DNA of 64,000 nt from Paractinoplanes deccanensis (GCF_016862115.1 NZ_BOMI01000067.1:62001-126000), one strand, 5' to 3'. Positions 8,552-17,343 are shown, numbered from the stretch's first letter. A program made the numbers and translations. The notes: generated from the sequence alone by a model not told the origin.

Positions 8552-9424
8552 GTGACGGTCGTGGTGGTGGGAGCCGGCATAGCCGGGCTGGCGTGTGCTC
8601 GTGAGCTGGTCGGAGCGGGTGTGCCCACGCGCGTCCTGGAACGTGCCAACGTGGTGGGCGGACGCCTGGCGAGTGAACGGCGTGGTGACCGCCCGGTCGA
8701 CGTCGGCGCCGCGTACGTCACCGCCGACGACCCCTCCTTCCAGGGCCGCCTCCAGTCGTGGCGCATCGCCGGGCTCGCTCATCCGTGGACGGACACGTTC
8801 CGCGGCCAGCGCGGCGAGGCGCCGATGCGCTGGTCGGCGCCCGGTGGCCTGCGCAGCCTCGCCAAGGACCTCGCGGACGGGCTCGACGTCACGCTCGGCG
8901 CGGAGGTGACCGAGCTGCCCGAGGCGGACGCGGTGGTGCTCGCGATGCCGGGACCCGAGGCGCTGCGCATCGCCGACCTGCCCGAGGCGCGGGAGCAGTC
9001 CTGGTCACCCGTGCTGACGGCCGTCCTCACCTACCCGCGGCGGGCCTGGCCCGACTTCCACGGCGCCTTCGTCAACGACCACCCGGTGCTGGCCACGGTC
9101 TGCGACGACGGCGACCGTCGCGGCGACCTCGCCCCGGTCCTGGTGGCCCACTCGACGCCGCATTACTACCGGGAGCATCCGTACGGGGGTGAGGCGGCGC
9201 TCGCCCGGGCCGTCGGCGACCTGCTCGGCATCGCCGACGAGCCCACGGCCGAGTTGTTCCGCTGGCCGTACGCGCAGCCGCGCACCGGACGGGACGGCTA
9301 CGCGCGGCACAAGAACGTCTACCTCTGCGGCGACGCCTTCGGGCGGCCCCGCGTGCAGACCGCCTGGCTCAGCGGCCGGGCGGCCGCCCGGGCCGTCATC
9401 GAAGAACTGAGCGGTAGACCTTGA
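8552..9424 (+). CDS. FAD-dependent NAD(P)-binding amine-oxidase-like oxidoreductase (renalase type)
   Basis: A 290-residue flavoprotein. Residues 1-30 contain the dinucleotide-binding motif V-V-V-G-A-G-I-A-G-L-A, followed by the E-R-A...G-G-R-L-A-S flavin motif. The C-terminal KNVYLCGDAFGRPRVQTAWLSGRAAA segment is the second FAD contact found in renalase and amine oxidase families. The GTG at 8552 begins directly at the Rossmann strand. Its 3' end overlaps the convergent glycogen synthase gene by 29 nt. The substrate is not evident. Confidence 0.85.
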   Translation: MTVVVVGAGIAGLACARELVGAGVPTRVLERANVVGGRLASERRGDRPVDVGAAYVTADDPSFQGRLQSWRIAGLAHPWTDTFRGQRGEAPMRWSAPGGLRSLAKDLADGLDVTLGAEVTELPEADAVVLAMPGPEALRIADLPEAREQSWSPVLTAVLTYPRRAWPDFHGAFVNDHPVLATVCDDGDRRGDLAPVLVAHSTPHYYREHPYGGEAALARAVGDLLGIADEPTAELFRWPYAQPRTGRDGYARHKNVYLCGDAFGRPRVQTAWLSGRAAARAVIEELSGRP

Positions 9425-10589
9425 GGGTCTCCTCGGCGATGTGCGACCAGCTGAAGTGCTCCACCGCGCGCCGCCGGCCGGCGAGGCCCATCTGCCGGGC
9501 CCGCTCGGGGTCCTCGATCAGCTGAGTCATCGCGGTCGCGAGGTCGGCGACGAACTGCTCGGGGTCGATCGGCGTGCCCGTGCCGTCCTCGACCTGCTCG
9601 ATCGGCACCAGGATGCCGGTCTCGCCGTCGCGGACCACCTCGGGGATGCCGCCGGTGGCGGTGGCCACCACCGCGGTCTCGCAGGCCATCGCCTCGAGGT
9701 TGACGATGCCCATCGGCTCGTAGATCGAGGGGCAGACGAAGACCGTGCCGTGCGTGAGCACCTGCACCACCTCGTGCTTGGGCAGCATCTCCTGCACCCA
9801 GATGACGCCCTTCTCGTCGCGGGCGGCGCGCAGCTCGCTCGCCAGCGCCTCGACCTCGACGGCGATCTCCTTGGTGTCGGGGGCGCCGGCGAGCAGCACG
9901 ATCTGGGTCTCGGGCGGCAGGCTGCGGCAGGCACGCAGCAGGTACGGCAGGCCCTTCTGCCGGGTGATGCGGCCGACGAAGACCACGCTGGGGCGGCTCA
10001 GGTCGATGCCGAGCCGCTCGATCACGTCGGTGCCGGTGTCGGGCTGGTAGATCGCGGTGTCGATGCCGTTGTAGACGACGTGCACCTTGTCGGGGTCGAC
10101 CGAGGGGTACGCGGTGAGGACGTCGCGCCGCATGCCGCCGGAGACCGCGATGATCGCGTCGGCGTTCTCGATGCCGACCCGCTCGCAGAACGACGACAGC
10201 GCGTAGCCGCCGCCGAGCTGCTCGGCCTTCCACGGGCGCAGCGGCTCCAGGCTGTGCGTGGTGACCACGTGCGGCACGCCGTGCAGCAGCTTGCTGGTGT
10301 GGCCGGCGAAATTCGCATACCAGGTGTGGCTGTGCACGAGGTCGGTGCCCTCGGTGCCGGCGGCGATCTCGAGGTCGACCCCCATGGTCCGCAGCGCCGC
10401 GTTGGCGCCGGCGAGCTCGGCGGGCTCGGGGTAGGCGGTCACGCCCGGCTCGGTGCGCGGGGCGCCGAAGCAGTGCACCCGCACGTCGGCGAGGGCCCGC
10501 AGATCCCGGGTCAGATATTCCAGGTGCACGCCGGCTCCGCCGTACACCTCCGGCGGATATTCACGCGAGATCAGGTCGACTCGAAGCAC
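9396..10589 (-). CDS. glgA: Glycogen synthase / maltose-1-phosphate synthase (GlgA/GlgM, GT4 family)
   Basis: A 397-residue GT-B glycosyltransferase. The N-terminus REYPPEVYGGAGVHLEYL and the C-terminal ESR-type segment CPSIYEPMGIVNLEAMACETAVVATATGGIPEVV are those of the actinobacterial glycogen synthase family (M. tuberculosis Rv1212c). There the enzyme uses ADP-glucose to make alpha-maltose-1-phosphate or extend glucan. It is divergent from glgC, as in mycobacteria, and the 128-bp gap must contain both promoters. That gap includes the small hairpin GTCCC-GCC-GGGAC near 10645, which could be a shared control site. It works in the cytoplasm on glycogen/capsular glucan synthesis. Confidence 0.93.
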   Translation of the reverse strand: MLRVDLISREYPPEVYGGAGVHLEYLTRDLRALADVRVHCFGAPRTEPGVTAYPEPAELAGANAALRTMGVDLEIAAGTEGTDLVHSHTWYANFAGHTSKLLHGVPHVVTTHSLEPLRPWKAEQLGGGYALSSFCERVGIENADAIIAVSGGMRRDVLTAYPSVDPDKVHVVYNGIDTAIYQPDTGTDVIERLGIDLSRPSVVFVGRITRQKGLPYLLRACRSLPPETQIVLLAGAPDTKEIAVEVEALASELRAARDEKGVIWVQEMLPKHEVVQVLTHGTVFVCPSIYEPMGIVNLEAMACETAVVATATGGIPEVVRDGETGILVPIEQVEDGTGTPIDPEQFVADLATAMTQLIEDPERARQMGLAGRRRAVEHFSWSHIAEETLKVYRSVLR

Positions 10590-10717
10590 CCCCGCAGCCT
10601 AGTACTCCCTACCCCGGAACGCTCAAGATCAGGTATCCTGGCCGTCCCGCCGGGACGATCACGGCGAGTTGCCCTCTTCGGCTGGCGTTCGGGCTGGCGG
10701 AAAGTTAGCGTCCTTCC

Positions 10718-11950
10718 ATGGCTGTCAAGGTCCTTGCAATCGTTCTGGCCGGTGGTGAGGGCAAGCGCCTGATGCCCCTGACGGCGGACCGGGCCAAGCC
10801 CGGCGTCCCGTTCGGCGGGATCTACCGGATGATCGACTTCGTGCTGTCGAACCTCGCGAACGGCGGCTATCTCAAGATCGTCGTCCTGACGCAGTACAAG
10901 TCGCACTCGCTCGACCGCCACATCTCCAAGACGTGGCGCATGTCGACGCTGCTCGGCAACTACGTCACGCCGGTGCCCGCCCAACAGCGCCTGGGCCCGC
11001 GCTGGTTCGCCGGCTCCGCCGACGCGATCTACCAGAGCCTCAACCTGATCAACGACGAGAAGCCCGACTACGTCATCGTCTTCGGCGCCGACCACATCTA
11101 CCGCATGGACCCGAAGCAGATGGTCAACGACCACATCGCCTCGGGCGCCGCGGTCACCGTCGCCGGCATCCGCCAGCCCAAGTCGCTGTCCGACCAGTTC
11201 GGCGTCATCGACGTGGCCGAGGACGGCAAGCGCATCCGGGCCTTCCGCGAGAAGCCCCGCGAGGTCGACGGGCTGCCCGACGCGCCCGACGAGATCTACG
11301 CGTCGATGGGCAACTACGTCTTCACCACCCAGGCGCTCTGCGAGGCGGTCACCAAGGACGCGAAGGACCCCGACAGCAAGCACGACATGGGCGGCAACAT
11401 CATCCCCATGCTCGTGGAGCGCGGCGAGGCCAACGTCTACGACTTCCGCGAGAACGAGGTGCCCGGCAGCACCGACCGTGACCGCGGCTACTGGCGCGAC
11501 GTGGGGACGCTCGACTCGTTCTACGACGCCCACATGGACCTGATCGCCACGCTGCCGATCTTCAACCTCTACAACCACGAGTGGCCGATCTTCACGAACT
11601 ACGGGTCGTGGCCGCCGGCGAAGTTCGTGCACGGCTACGACGACCGCCAGGGCCGCGCGATCGAGTCGATGATCTCGCCCGGGGTGGTCGTGTCCGGCTC
11701 CCTGGTGGAGCGGTCGGTGATCTCGCCGAACGTCCGGGTCAACTCGTGGGCGCACGTCGAGGGCGCGGTGCTGATGGAGGGCGTGTCGGTGGGCCGCCGC
11801 GCGATCATCCGCAACGCGATCATCGACAAGAACGTGGTGATCCCCGAGGGCGCCCAGATCGGCGTCGACCTCGACCGCGACCGCAAGCTCTACACGGTCT
11901 CCGACAACGGCGTCGTCGTCATCGGCAAGGGCCAGACGGTCGAGCTCTAG
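10718..11950 (+). CDS. glgC: Glucose-1-phosphate adenylyltransferase (ADP-glucose pyrophosphorylase)
   Basis: A 410-residue enzyme that makes ADP-glucose from ATP and glucose-1-phosphate, the committed step of bacterial glycogen synthesis. The nucleotidyltransferase signature L-A-G-G-E-G-K-R-L-M-P-L-T (about 9-21) with RAKPGVPFGG follows the N-terminus. YRMDPKQMVNDHI, EKPREVDGLPD and the C-terminal left-handed beta-helix repeats (residues about 300-405) are all present. It supplies the divergently encoded GlgA/GlgM. GGAAAG lies rather far (13 nt) before the ATG. Its stop codon abuts the end of the convergent AraC gene. Confidence 0.96.
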   Translation: MAVKVLAIVLAGGEGKRLMPLTADRAKPGVPFGGIYRMIDFVLSNLANGGYLKIVVLTQYKSHSLDRHISKTWRMSTLLGNYVTPVPAQQRLGPRWFAGSADAIYQSLNLINDEKPDYVIVFGADHIYRMDPKQMVNDHIASGAAVTVAGIRQPKSLSDQFGVIDVAEDGKRIRAFREKPREVDGLPDAPDEIYASMGNYVFTTQALCEAVTKDAKDPDSKHDMGGNIIPMLVERGEANVYDFRENEVPGSTDRDRGYWRDVGTLDSFYDAHMDLIATLPIFNLYNHEWPIFTNYGSWPPAKFVHGYDDRQGRAIESMISPGVVVSGSLVERSVISPNVRVNSWAHVEGAVLMEGVSVGRRAIIRNAIIDKNVVIPEGAQIGVDLDRDRKLYTVSDNGVVVIGKGQTVEL

Positions 11951-12964
11951 TCAGCGCCGTTCCCGCAGGGTCTGTGACGGCGGTACGCCGTACCGGGCCT
12001 TGTAGGCGCCCGCGAACCGTCCGAGGTGGGTGAAGCCCCAGCGGTACGCCACCTCGGACACGTTCACCTGCCACGGGTCGGAGCGGGACAGCTCGGCGTG
12101 CACCCCGTCGAGCCGCAGCCGGCGCAGGTAGGTGAGCGGGGACATGCCCACGTGCTGCCGAAAAGCCTCCTGGAGCACCCGCACGCCCACGCCCGCGATC
12201 GCCGCCAGGTCGTTGGCCGTGTACTGCCGCCAGGGCTCGGCGTGCATCGCGTCGAGCGTGCGCTTCACCGTGCGGGGACGGTTGGGCCCCGTCATGCCGG
12301 CGGGCTCCTCGCCGTACGGATGCTCGACCGTCATCGCCAGGCCGCTGACCAGCAGGTCACGCCAGCGCGCCGCCATGCGGGGCTGCACGGCCAGCCCGTC
12401 CGGGTGGCGCAGCTCGGCGAGGAGCAGCCGCACCAGCGACGCCCACGTGCGCCCCGGGCCGTCGATCAGGTCGAAGCTCGCGCCGAGCAGCAGCGGCGAC
12501 ACGATCTGCTGGTCGAGGGCCGCGTCGAGCTCGCGCTCCAGCGCCGCCCGCTCCACCTTGACGCTGAGCAGCCGGCAGGTGCCCGGCCAGTCGAGGTCGA
12601 TGTCGCCGACCGGCCGGAAGACCGCGGCCCGCGTCGGGTCGGCCAGCACCACCGTGCCCCGGTGGCGCGAGCGCAGCGTGCCGGTCAGCGGGGCGAGCAC
12701 GTGGTACGCCGTCTCGAGGTCGGCGATGCTGACGTGGATGTCGGCGCCGTAGCTGATCTCGCCGACCGTGATCGGGCCGAGCATCACCACGTCGCCGCTG
12801 AACGCGAACCGGGACAGGTCGCCGGTCGGGCTGACCTGGAGCGGGCCGTAGAACAGCTTGCGGCAGAACGACCGCGCCTCGTCGACGTCGGTCGTCGACA
12901 GCGCGACGTGGACCGGCTTGTCCACGCCCGGGGTGACCGGACGGGGTTGTCGTGCGCCCACCAT
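11951..12964 (-). CDS. AraC-family transcriptional regulator
   Basis: A 337-residue regulator with an N-terminal sensor region (about 1-220) similar to the AraC-binding-like domain of ArtR/GadX-type proteins. The C-terminal DNA-binding domain includes QYTANDLAAIAGVGVRVLQEAFRQH and VSEVAYRWGFTHLGRFAGAYKARYG. Two starts are possible. The ATG at 12964 is chosen because AGGGTGG sits 5 nt before it, and the alternative GTG at 12973 lies inside that ribosome binding site. No target is evident; the neighbouring small gene and DUF4331 gene run in the same direction. Confidence 0.85.
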   Translation of the reverse strand: MVGARQPRPVTPGVDKPVHVALSTTDVDEARSFCRKLFYGPLQVSPTGDLSRFAFSGDVVMLGPITVGEISYGADIHVSIADLETAYHVLAPLTGTLRSRHRGTVVLADPTRAAVFRPVGDIDLDWPGTCRLLSVKVERAALERELDAALDQQIVSPLLLGASFDLIDGPGRTWASLVRLLLAELRHPDGLAVQPRMAARWRDLLVSGLAMTVEHPYGEEPAGMTGPNRPRTVKRTLDAMHAEPWRQYTANDLAAIAGVGVRVLQEAFRQHVGMSPLTYLRRLRLDGVHAELSRSDPWQVNVSEVAYRWGFTHLGRFAGAYKARYGVPPSQTLRERR

Positions 12965-13003
12965 GGCGTCCACCCTAAACCGCCCCCGCGGCCGCGGAAC
13001 AGG

Positions 13004-13318
13004 TCACGCGGCGAGCGCGGTCACCGGCCAGGTGAACTCGGCGACCCGGTCGCCCGGCACATCGATCTCCGCGAGTGGGGTCACCGGGTCGCGCCAGACC
13101 GTGTAGCGACCCGGCCGCAGGCAGTCGACGACGACGCTGTAGCGGACGCCGCCCCGCACGTACCGGGCCCGGACCGTGGCCTGCGTGCGCAGCGCCGGGT
13201 CCTCCACCGGGCTGACCTCGATGTCGTGGCCGTGCATGCAGTCCGGGGTGTAGATGACGAGCGCGCCGATACCGGCACCGATGTTGAGCACGATTAATTG
13301 CTGCCCGGACGGCGTCAC
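13004..13318 (-). CDS. Hypothetical protein coupled to the DUF4331 gene
   Basis: A 104-residue protein of unknown family, predicted as mainly beta-strand (RTQATVRARYVRGGVRYSVVVDC). Two cysteines (Cys27 and Cys66) could form a disulfide. There is no convincing signal peptide; the N-terminus is mildly hydrophobic. The GTG start overlaps the TGA of the upstream DUF4331 gene in a GTGA, so the two are co-translated and likely work together. Confidence 0.6.
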   Translation of the reverse strand: MTPSGQQLIVLNIGAGIGALVIYTPDCMHGHDIEVSPVEDPALRTQATVRARYVRGGVRYSVVVDCLRPGRYTVWRDPVTPLAEIDVPGDRVAEFTWPVTALAA

Positions 13319-14544
13319 GGCAAAACCTCCGGCGCGCCGAGGTAGGGGAAGATCACGCCGTGCGCGCGCGGCCGGGCCTCGGCGCTCGCTCGGGTGGCCG
13401 CGTCGTCCGGCTCGTACGTCTCGTCGACCATGGGAAAGGTCGCGCCGGCGATGGCGCGCAGCACGACCGAGGTGACGTCGTCGCCGATGCGCCGTCCGTT
13501 CGGGAAGCCGGCGAAGTCGCCGCCGAGCAGGCCGAACGGGTTCTCCTCGGCGGACGGCGGCACCGTGGTGTCGAGCCGCAGCATGTCGGCCTGCACGTCA
13601 CCGGTGAACGTGCGGAAGCCGTCGACCAGCCCGTCCGGCACGCCGGTGAGCAGCATCGCGACCAGGTCGGCGCGCCGGGCGAGCAGCTCCTCGAGCCGCC
13701 CGAAGCGACCGGGGTGCAGCGTGGGCAGCTGCCTGGCCAGGGCGGGGTGCTCGACCAGGTCGGCGAAGCGCTTGTCCTCCGACGGCGGCATGCCGTTCCA
13801 CCGGGCACGGTCGGCGGCCGGCACGAAGAGCTCGGCGAACAGCGGGTTGGCGCGCCGGGCGACCTGCACCATCGGGCCGACCAGCACGTCGTCGCCGTTG
13901 CTGTGCAGCTCGCGGCGGCTCGCGGTCGTCCACACGCCGATCATCCGGCCCGGGTGGGGCAGCTGGATGGCGATGCTGTTCACGGTCGCCGGGCCGGTCG
14001 CGAGCGCGTGGCCGGCGCCGTCCAGCTCGAACACGGCTGCCGGGTCGACGAAGAACGCGTCGGCGCGCTGGCCGGCGAAGACGCGCTCGCCGTCCGGCAG
14101 CTCGGCGATCGCGGCGGTGGCCAGGGCGTCGTACCCGGGGGTCGTCGCGTCGCCCAGGTTACGCGGCGGGCAGGGCAGGCCGGTGGCGAGGACGGTGCTC
14201 TTGCCGTACGCGTCGACCCTGGTCACCGAGTAGAACTGCCGCCGGTTCCAGTTCTCGCTCGTGAGGGACTCGATCGGGCCGGTGTTGTAGTGGAACACCT
14301 TGCCGTCGCGCAGCTCGGTGCGGAACCGGAACTGGTACGTGAGATCGGGCCGGGCGTCGCCGTTGTAGTCGATGTGGATCTCGTAGAGGACGTCGTCGCC
14401 GAACTCCAGGTTGAGGAACCCGTAGTTCGCGATGATCGTCACGGTCTCCGGCGCGTCCGGGCTGACGAAGGCGTACAGGTCGGAACACTCCGCGTCGGGA
14501 TCCGCGGGACCGTGTGACGCCTCTCCGTAGCCAACTCGACTCAT
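13315..14544 (-). CDS. DUF4331 domain-containing protein
   Basis: A 409-residue member of the DUF4331 family. It opens with SHGPADPDAECSDLYAFVSPDAPETVTIIANY and has the family's D-Y-N-G-D-A-R-P-D-L-T-Y-Q-F-R-F segment and a closing NGRRIGDDVTSVVLRAIAG. The biochemical role of DUF4331 is not established. The ATG at 14544 has AGGAAGG 6 nt upstream, which is why it is preferred over a longer frame to 14607. No signal peptide is seen. It lies 59 bp downstream of the LPMO gene and is translationally coupled to the 104-residue gene behind it. Confidence 0.85.
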   Translation of the reverse strand: MSRVGYGEASHGPADPDAECSDLYAFVSPDAPETVTIIANYGFLNLEFGDDVLYEIHIDYNGDARPDLTYQFRFRTELRDGKVFHYNTGPIESLTSENWNRRQFYSVTRVDAYGKSTVLATGLPCPPRNLGDATTPGYDALATAAIAELPDGERVFAGQRADAFFVDPAAVFELDGAGHALATGPATVNSIAIQLPHPGRMIGVWTTASRRELHSNGDDVLVGPMVQVARRANPLFAELFVPAADRARWNGMPPSEDKRFADLVEHPALARQLPTLHPGRFGRLEELLARRADLVAMLLTGVPDGLVDGFRTFTGDVQADMLRLDTTVPPSAEENPFGLLGGDFAGFPNGRRIGDDVTSVVLRAIAGATFPMVDETYEPDDAATRASAEARPRAHGVIFPYLGAPEVLP

Positions 14545-14603
14545 GCTCGGCCTTCCTCTGGCTGTGTCGACGACCATCAGTACGAGGCGGCTCTCGTGGT
14601 GGT

Positions 14604-15491
14604 TCAACGGTTTTCGCGCCGCTTGCGGACGATGCCGGCGACCACGGCGTACGCCACCGCCCCGAAGCCGAGGACGAGCGCACCGATGATGATCTGATGA
14701 CCCAGCGTGATTTTGCTGGTGTCGGCGACGGGAGTGGCCGCCGGCGGCTTCGCCGCTTTCGTCTCGTTCACGGTAGTCGGCGGCGTGGTCGGCGGTGTCG
14801 TTTTGGTCGCCTTTATCGCTTTGGGGGCGGGCCTTGGTGTCGTCGTTGTCCTGACCGCCGGTGCCTGCTTCGCCGGCTCCGCAAATGCCAGGTCGGAACA
14901 GGAGTAGTACGTGTCCGGGGTGCTCGACGTCTCCCAGACGACGTAGAGGATGTGCCGCCCGGTCCGTGCCTCCGGGAGCGTCACCCGCATCTCGTAGGCA
15001 CCGTCGTCGAGCGGGGGGTCGGTGATCGTGGCCAGGGGCCTGGTACCCAGGTCGGCCCAGGTGAGCCGCTTGGTGGGATCGAAGCCGGTCTTCGTGAGAA
15101 AAATCCGGAACTGTCCGGCGTGGGGGATCGTCGCCCGGTACCGCACGCTCAACGTCGTACCCGCGGTGACCTTAGTGGCCGGGTAGTCGTCCCGGGGCAG
15201 GTCCAGGCCCTTGAAGGCGTCGAGCCCGCCGCTGCACAACTCGCCGTCCGGCACCACCTCGCGGTCGCGCCCGCCCACGTCCGCGATCCGCAGGTTGTCG
15301 AACGAGCCGAAGCCGCCGCCGTTGGCCTTCCGCGCCGCCACGCAGGCCGCGGTGCCGGTGTCCTCGCCGCCCCTCGCGCAGGCGGCGGTGCGGCTGATCG
15401 GGGTGGTGGGCGCGCCGTGCGCGGACGCCGGCGCGGCCGGCCAGACGAGTGCCGCGGCGACTGCGCACGCCGCGAGACGGAGAATCCTCAC
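14604..15491 (-). CDS. Lytic polysaccharide monooxygenase (AA10, chitin/cellulose-binding) with C-terminal membrane anchor
   Basis: A 295-residue copper oxidase that cleaves crystalline chitin or cellulose. Signal peptidase cleavage after A-S-A would expose His25 as the N-terminal residue of the copper histidine brace; the second His is in YRATIPHAGQFRIF. YVVWETSSTPDTYYSCSDLAF is a conserved AA10 core segment. Instead of a carbohydrate-binding module, residues about 205-255 are a Thr/Pro/Lys linker followed by a transmembrane helix (about 262-285) and a basic tail RKRRENR. The enzyme would therefore stay on the cell surface. It diverges from the FKBP gene, with about 106 bp between starts. 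Confidence 0.9.
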   Translation of the reverse strand: MRILRLAACAVAAALVWPAAPASAHGAPTTPISRTAACARGGEDTGTAACVAARKANGGGFGSFDNLRIADVGGRDREVVPDGELCSGGLDAFKGLDLPRDDYPATKVTAGTTLSVRYRATIPHAGQFRIFLTKTGFDPTKRLTWADLGTRPLATITDPPLDDGAYEMRVTLPEARTGRHILYVVWETSSTPDTYYSCSDLAFAEPAKQAPAVRTTTTPRPAPKAIKATKTTPPTTPPTTVNETKAAKPPAATPVADTSKITLGHQIIIGALVLGFGAVAYAVVAGIVRKRRENR

Positions 15492-15597
15492 GTCCCTGGA
15501 GTACGCAGATGAGGCGTGAGTCGTTCAGCACGTCACTGCCGGTGCGTTCGGGCACCTGTGATTGAGTGGCAGGGTTCGCGAACAAGAAGGAGAACCC

Positions 15598-15966
15598 ATG
15601 GACAAGCCCGACGTCGGCCCGATCGAGGGCGCGCCGCCCGCCGACCTCGTCATCGAGGACCTCACCGTCGGTGACGGCCCCGAGGCGAAGCCCGGCCAGT
15701 ACGTGAGCGTCCACTACGTGGGTGTGGCGCACTCGACCGGCCGGGAGTTCGACGCGTCGTACAACCGTGGCGAGCCGTTCGAGTTCCCGCTCGGCGGCGG
15801 CCAGGTCATCGGCGGCTGGGACCAGGGCGTGGTCGGCATGAAGGTCGGCGGCCGCCGCAAGCTCACCATCCCGCCGCACCTGGGCTACGGCTCGCGCGGC
15901 GCGGGCGGTGTGATCAAGCCGAACGAGACCCTCATCTTCGTCGTGGATCTCCTCGGCGTGCAGTAA
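15598..15966 (+). CDS. FKBP-type peptidyl-prolyl cis-trans isomerase
   Basis: A 122-residue single-domain FKBP that catalyses proline isomerisation during folding. YVGVAHSTGREFDASYNRGEPFEFPLGGGQVIGGWDQGVVGMKVGGRRKLTIPPHLGYG contains the conserved FKBP pocket residues (Y, D, F, V-I, W, Y). No signal peptide, so cytoplasmic. AAGGAG lies 6 nt before the ATG at 15598, so the upstream in-frame GTG is not needed. A strong terminator hairpin follows at 15988. Confidence 0.95.
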   Translation: MDKPDVGPIEGAPPADLVIEDLTVGDGPEAKPGQYVSVHYVGVAHSTGREFDASYNRGEPFEFPLGGGQVIGGWDQGVVGMKVGGRRKLTIPPHLGYGSRGAGGVIKPNETLIFVVDLLGVQ

Positions 15967-15987
15967 GCCCAGGCCGGCAGGCCGAGC

Positions 15988-16018
15988 GGGCCGGGACAGG
16001 CGTCGTCTGTCCCGGCCC
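15988..16018. terminator. Rho-independent terminator between convergent genes
   Basis: GGGCCGGGACAG (15988-15999) pairs perfectly with CTGTCCCGGCCC (16007-16018) across a 7-nt loop, followed by TTGCTCTT. It lies between the convergent FKBP and lipoprotein genes and could serve both. Confidence 0.8.
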
Positions 16019-16068
16019 TTGCTCTTCCCGCTCGTCGCGATCGGGTTCGATCGGCTCACCGATCGGCG

Positions 16069-16953
16069 TCATCGGCTCCCCTTGGTGATGGCGAAGGTCT
16101 GGCAGCCCGACTCGTCGGGCAGCAGCGGACGGAAGGTGATGGCGTACTTCTTGCCGCCGTCGGTCCACGGGGTCATCGCGTTGGCCTCGCGCGCCGCGGC
16201 GAGCACCGTGTCCATCTGGTCCCCGGTGACGGTCAAGCAGCCGATCTTGAACGCCTCGTTGAGGTAGCGGCCGGGCAGCGCGGGCCCGGGCCAGGCGACC
16301 TCCGGGCTCTTCGGCTCGGCGTTGCCCTGCTCGGTGTACGGCCGGGCGAGGACGGCGAGCTCCTTCGGCTCGTACGCGACGGTCGTGCCGGTGATGCCGG
16401 TGAGCTTGTCCACGTACGACGCGAGCTTGCTCCGGGCCTCCCGCTGCGGCTTGGTGAGCATGGGATCGTTGGCCTGGCTCTCGCGGAGCGCCTCGACCGC
16501 GACGGTGTGGGTGCCCTCCGGCCCGCGCACGGTGACCCGGGTGGTCGGCGCGTCGGCCACATTGGGCCGCCCGAAATCGGTGCCGTTGCGCACGCCGGCG
16601 TCGAGACCCTGCTGGGTGAGCTGCTGCACCTGCTCCGGGCTGATCTGGGTGACCTGCACGTTGGGCAGGGCCGGCCCCGGATAGATCGCGGGAACGGGCC
16701 CGTCGGTGATGACCCGGCCGTCGGCGTAGACGCTGACCGCCGGAAGCCCGCCGACCGTGCGGTCGGGCGGCACGAAGCCACCGGACGACTCCGTGCGAAC
16801 GACCAAGTAGTTCGCGCCCTCGCCCTGGGTGGGCGCGCTGGCAACGGGACTCTCGCTGCCGGTCGCGGCGCCGGCGCCGTCCGGCTGCGCGCAGGCGCAC
16901 AGCAGGGCGAGGGGAGCGGCGGCGGCGAGGAAGGTGGTGCGGAGACGAGTCAT
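16069..16953 (-). CDS. Hypothetical lipoprotein
   Basis: A 294-residue exported protein of unknown function. Residues 1-20 form a signal peptide ending in a lipobox-like L-C-A-C (Cys21). The mature part contains NYLVVRTESSGGFVPPDRTVGGLPAVSVYADGRVI, a start often seen in actinobacterial secreted hypothetical proteins, and two cysteines near the end (IGCLTV and ESGCQTF) that may pair. No enzyme motif is visible. Nothing lies in the same operon. Confidence 0.75.
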   Translation of the reverse strand: MTRLRTTFLAAAAPLALLCACAQPDGAGAATGSESPVASAPTQGEGANYLVVRTESSGGFVPPDRTVGGLPAVSVYADGRVITDGPVPAIYPGPALPNVQVTQISPEQVQQLTQQGLDAGVRNGTDFGRPNVADAPTTRVTVRGPEGTHTVAVEALRESQANDPMLTKPQREARSKLASYVDKLTGITGTTVAYEPKELAVLARPYTEQGNAEPKSPEVAWPGPALPGRYLNEAFKIGCLTVTGDQMDTVLAAAREANAMTPWTDGGKKYAITFRPLLPDESGCQTFAITKGSR

Positions 16954-17272
16954 GCCGGATCAGACGATCCGGACGTCGGCGAGGTTCCGGTTTCTCCGCA
17001 AATTGCTCCACCCGGGTGTTGTGCGGATGCCCACGCGCGCTCTGTGGTTGTGCGTGGCCGCTGCTCGGCGGCTCTCCCGTGCTCGGTGGCTCTCGCCGTC
17101 GGGCCACGGCGTTCCCGGAGGTGGCGGAAGCGAAGGGATCCGCCACCACCGGAGCGCACGTCGATGCCGTGGCCGGCACCACATTCACCGAGGCACACAA
17201 CGTACAAATGCATCCTGCACCGAGTCAATGTTTCGCCGCGGTGAACCACACGTTGACACCAAGCCTTGACAT

Positions 17273-17318
17273 TGCAGTTGTATTGGAAAACGGCTACGGT
17301 GGATGCAATACAGCTGCA
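17273..17318. promoter_or_regulatory. Inverted-repeat operator candidate upstream of the PEP-utilising enzyme
   Basis: TGCAGTTGTATTG (17273-17285) and CAATACAGCTGCA (17306-17318) are inverted copies with one mismatch, with centres 33 bp (three helical turns) apart. The downstream half also contains the smaller dyad ATGCA-N7-TGCAT. Two TTGACA hexamers (17253 and 17266) lie immediately upstream, though no good -10 is positioned for either. The TetR gene two genes downstream is a natural candidate to bind here. The remainder of the 390-bp gap 16954-17343 shows no gene. Confidence 0.5.
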
Positions 17319-17343
17319 TTGCCAACCGCTGGAGGTGCCGACC

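Noticed and set aside
10571..11755. Long minus-strand frame opposite glgC
   Set aside because: Val/Asp/Gly-rich shadow translation typical of GC-rich antisense; glgC is unambiguous.
17200..17343. Rifampin-associated element upstream of the PEP-utilising enzyme
   Set aside because: The known inverted repeat of rifampin-inactivation genes is absent, so I do not assign the gene as rifampin phosphotransferase with confidence.
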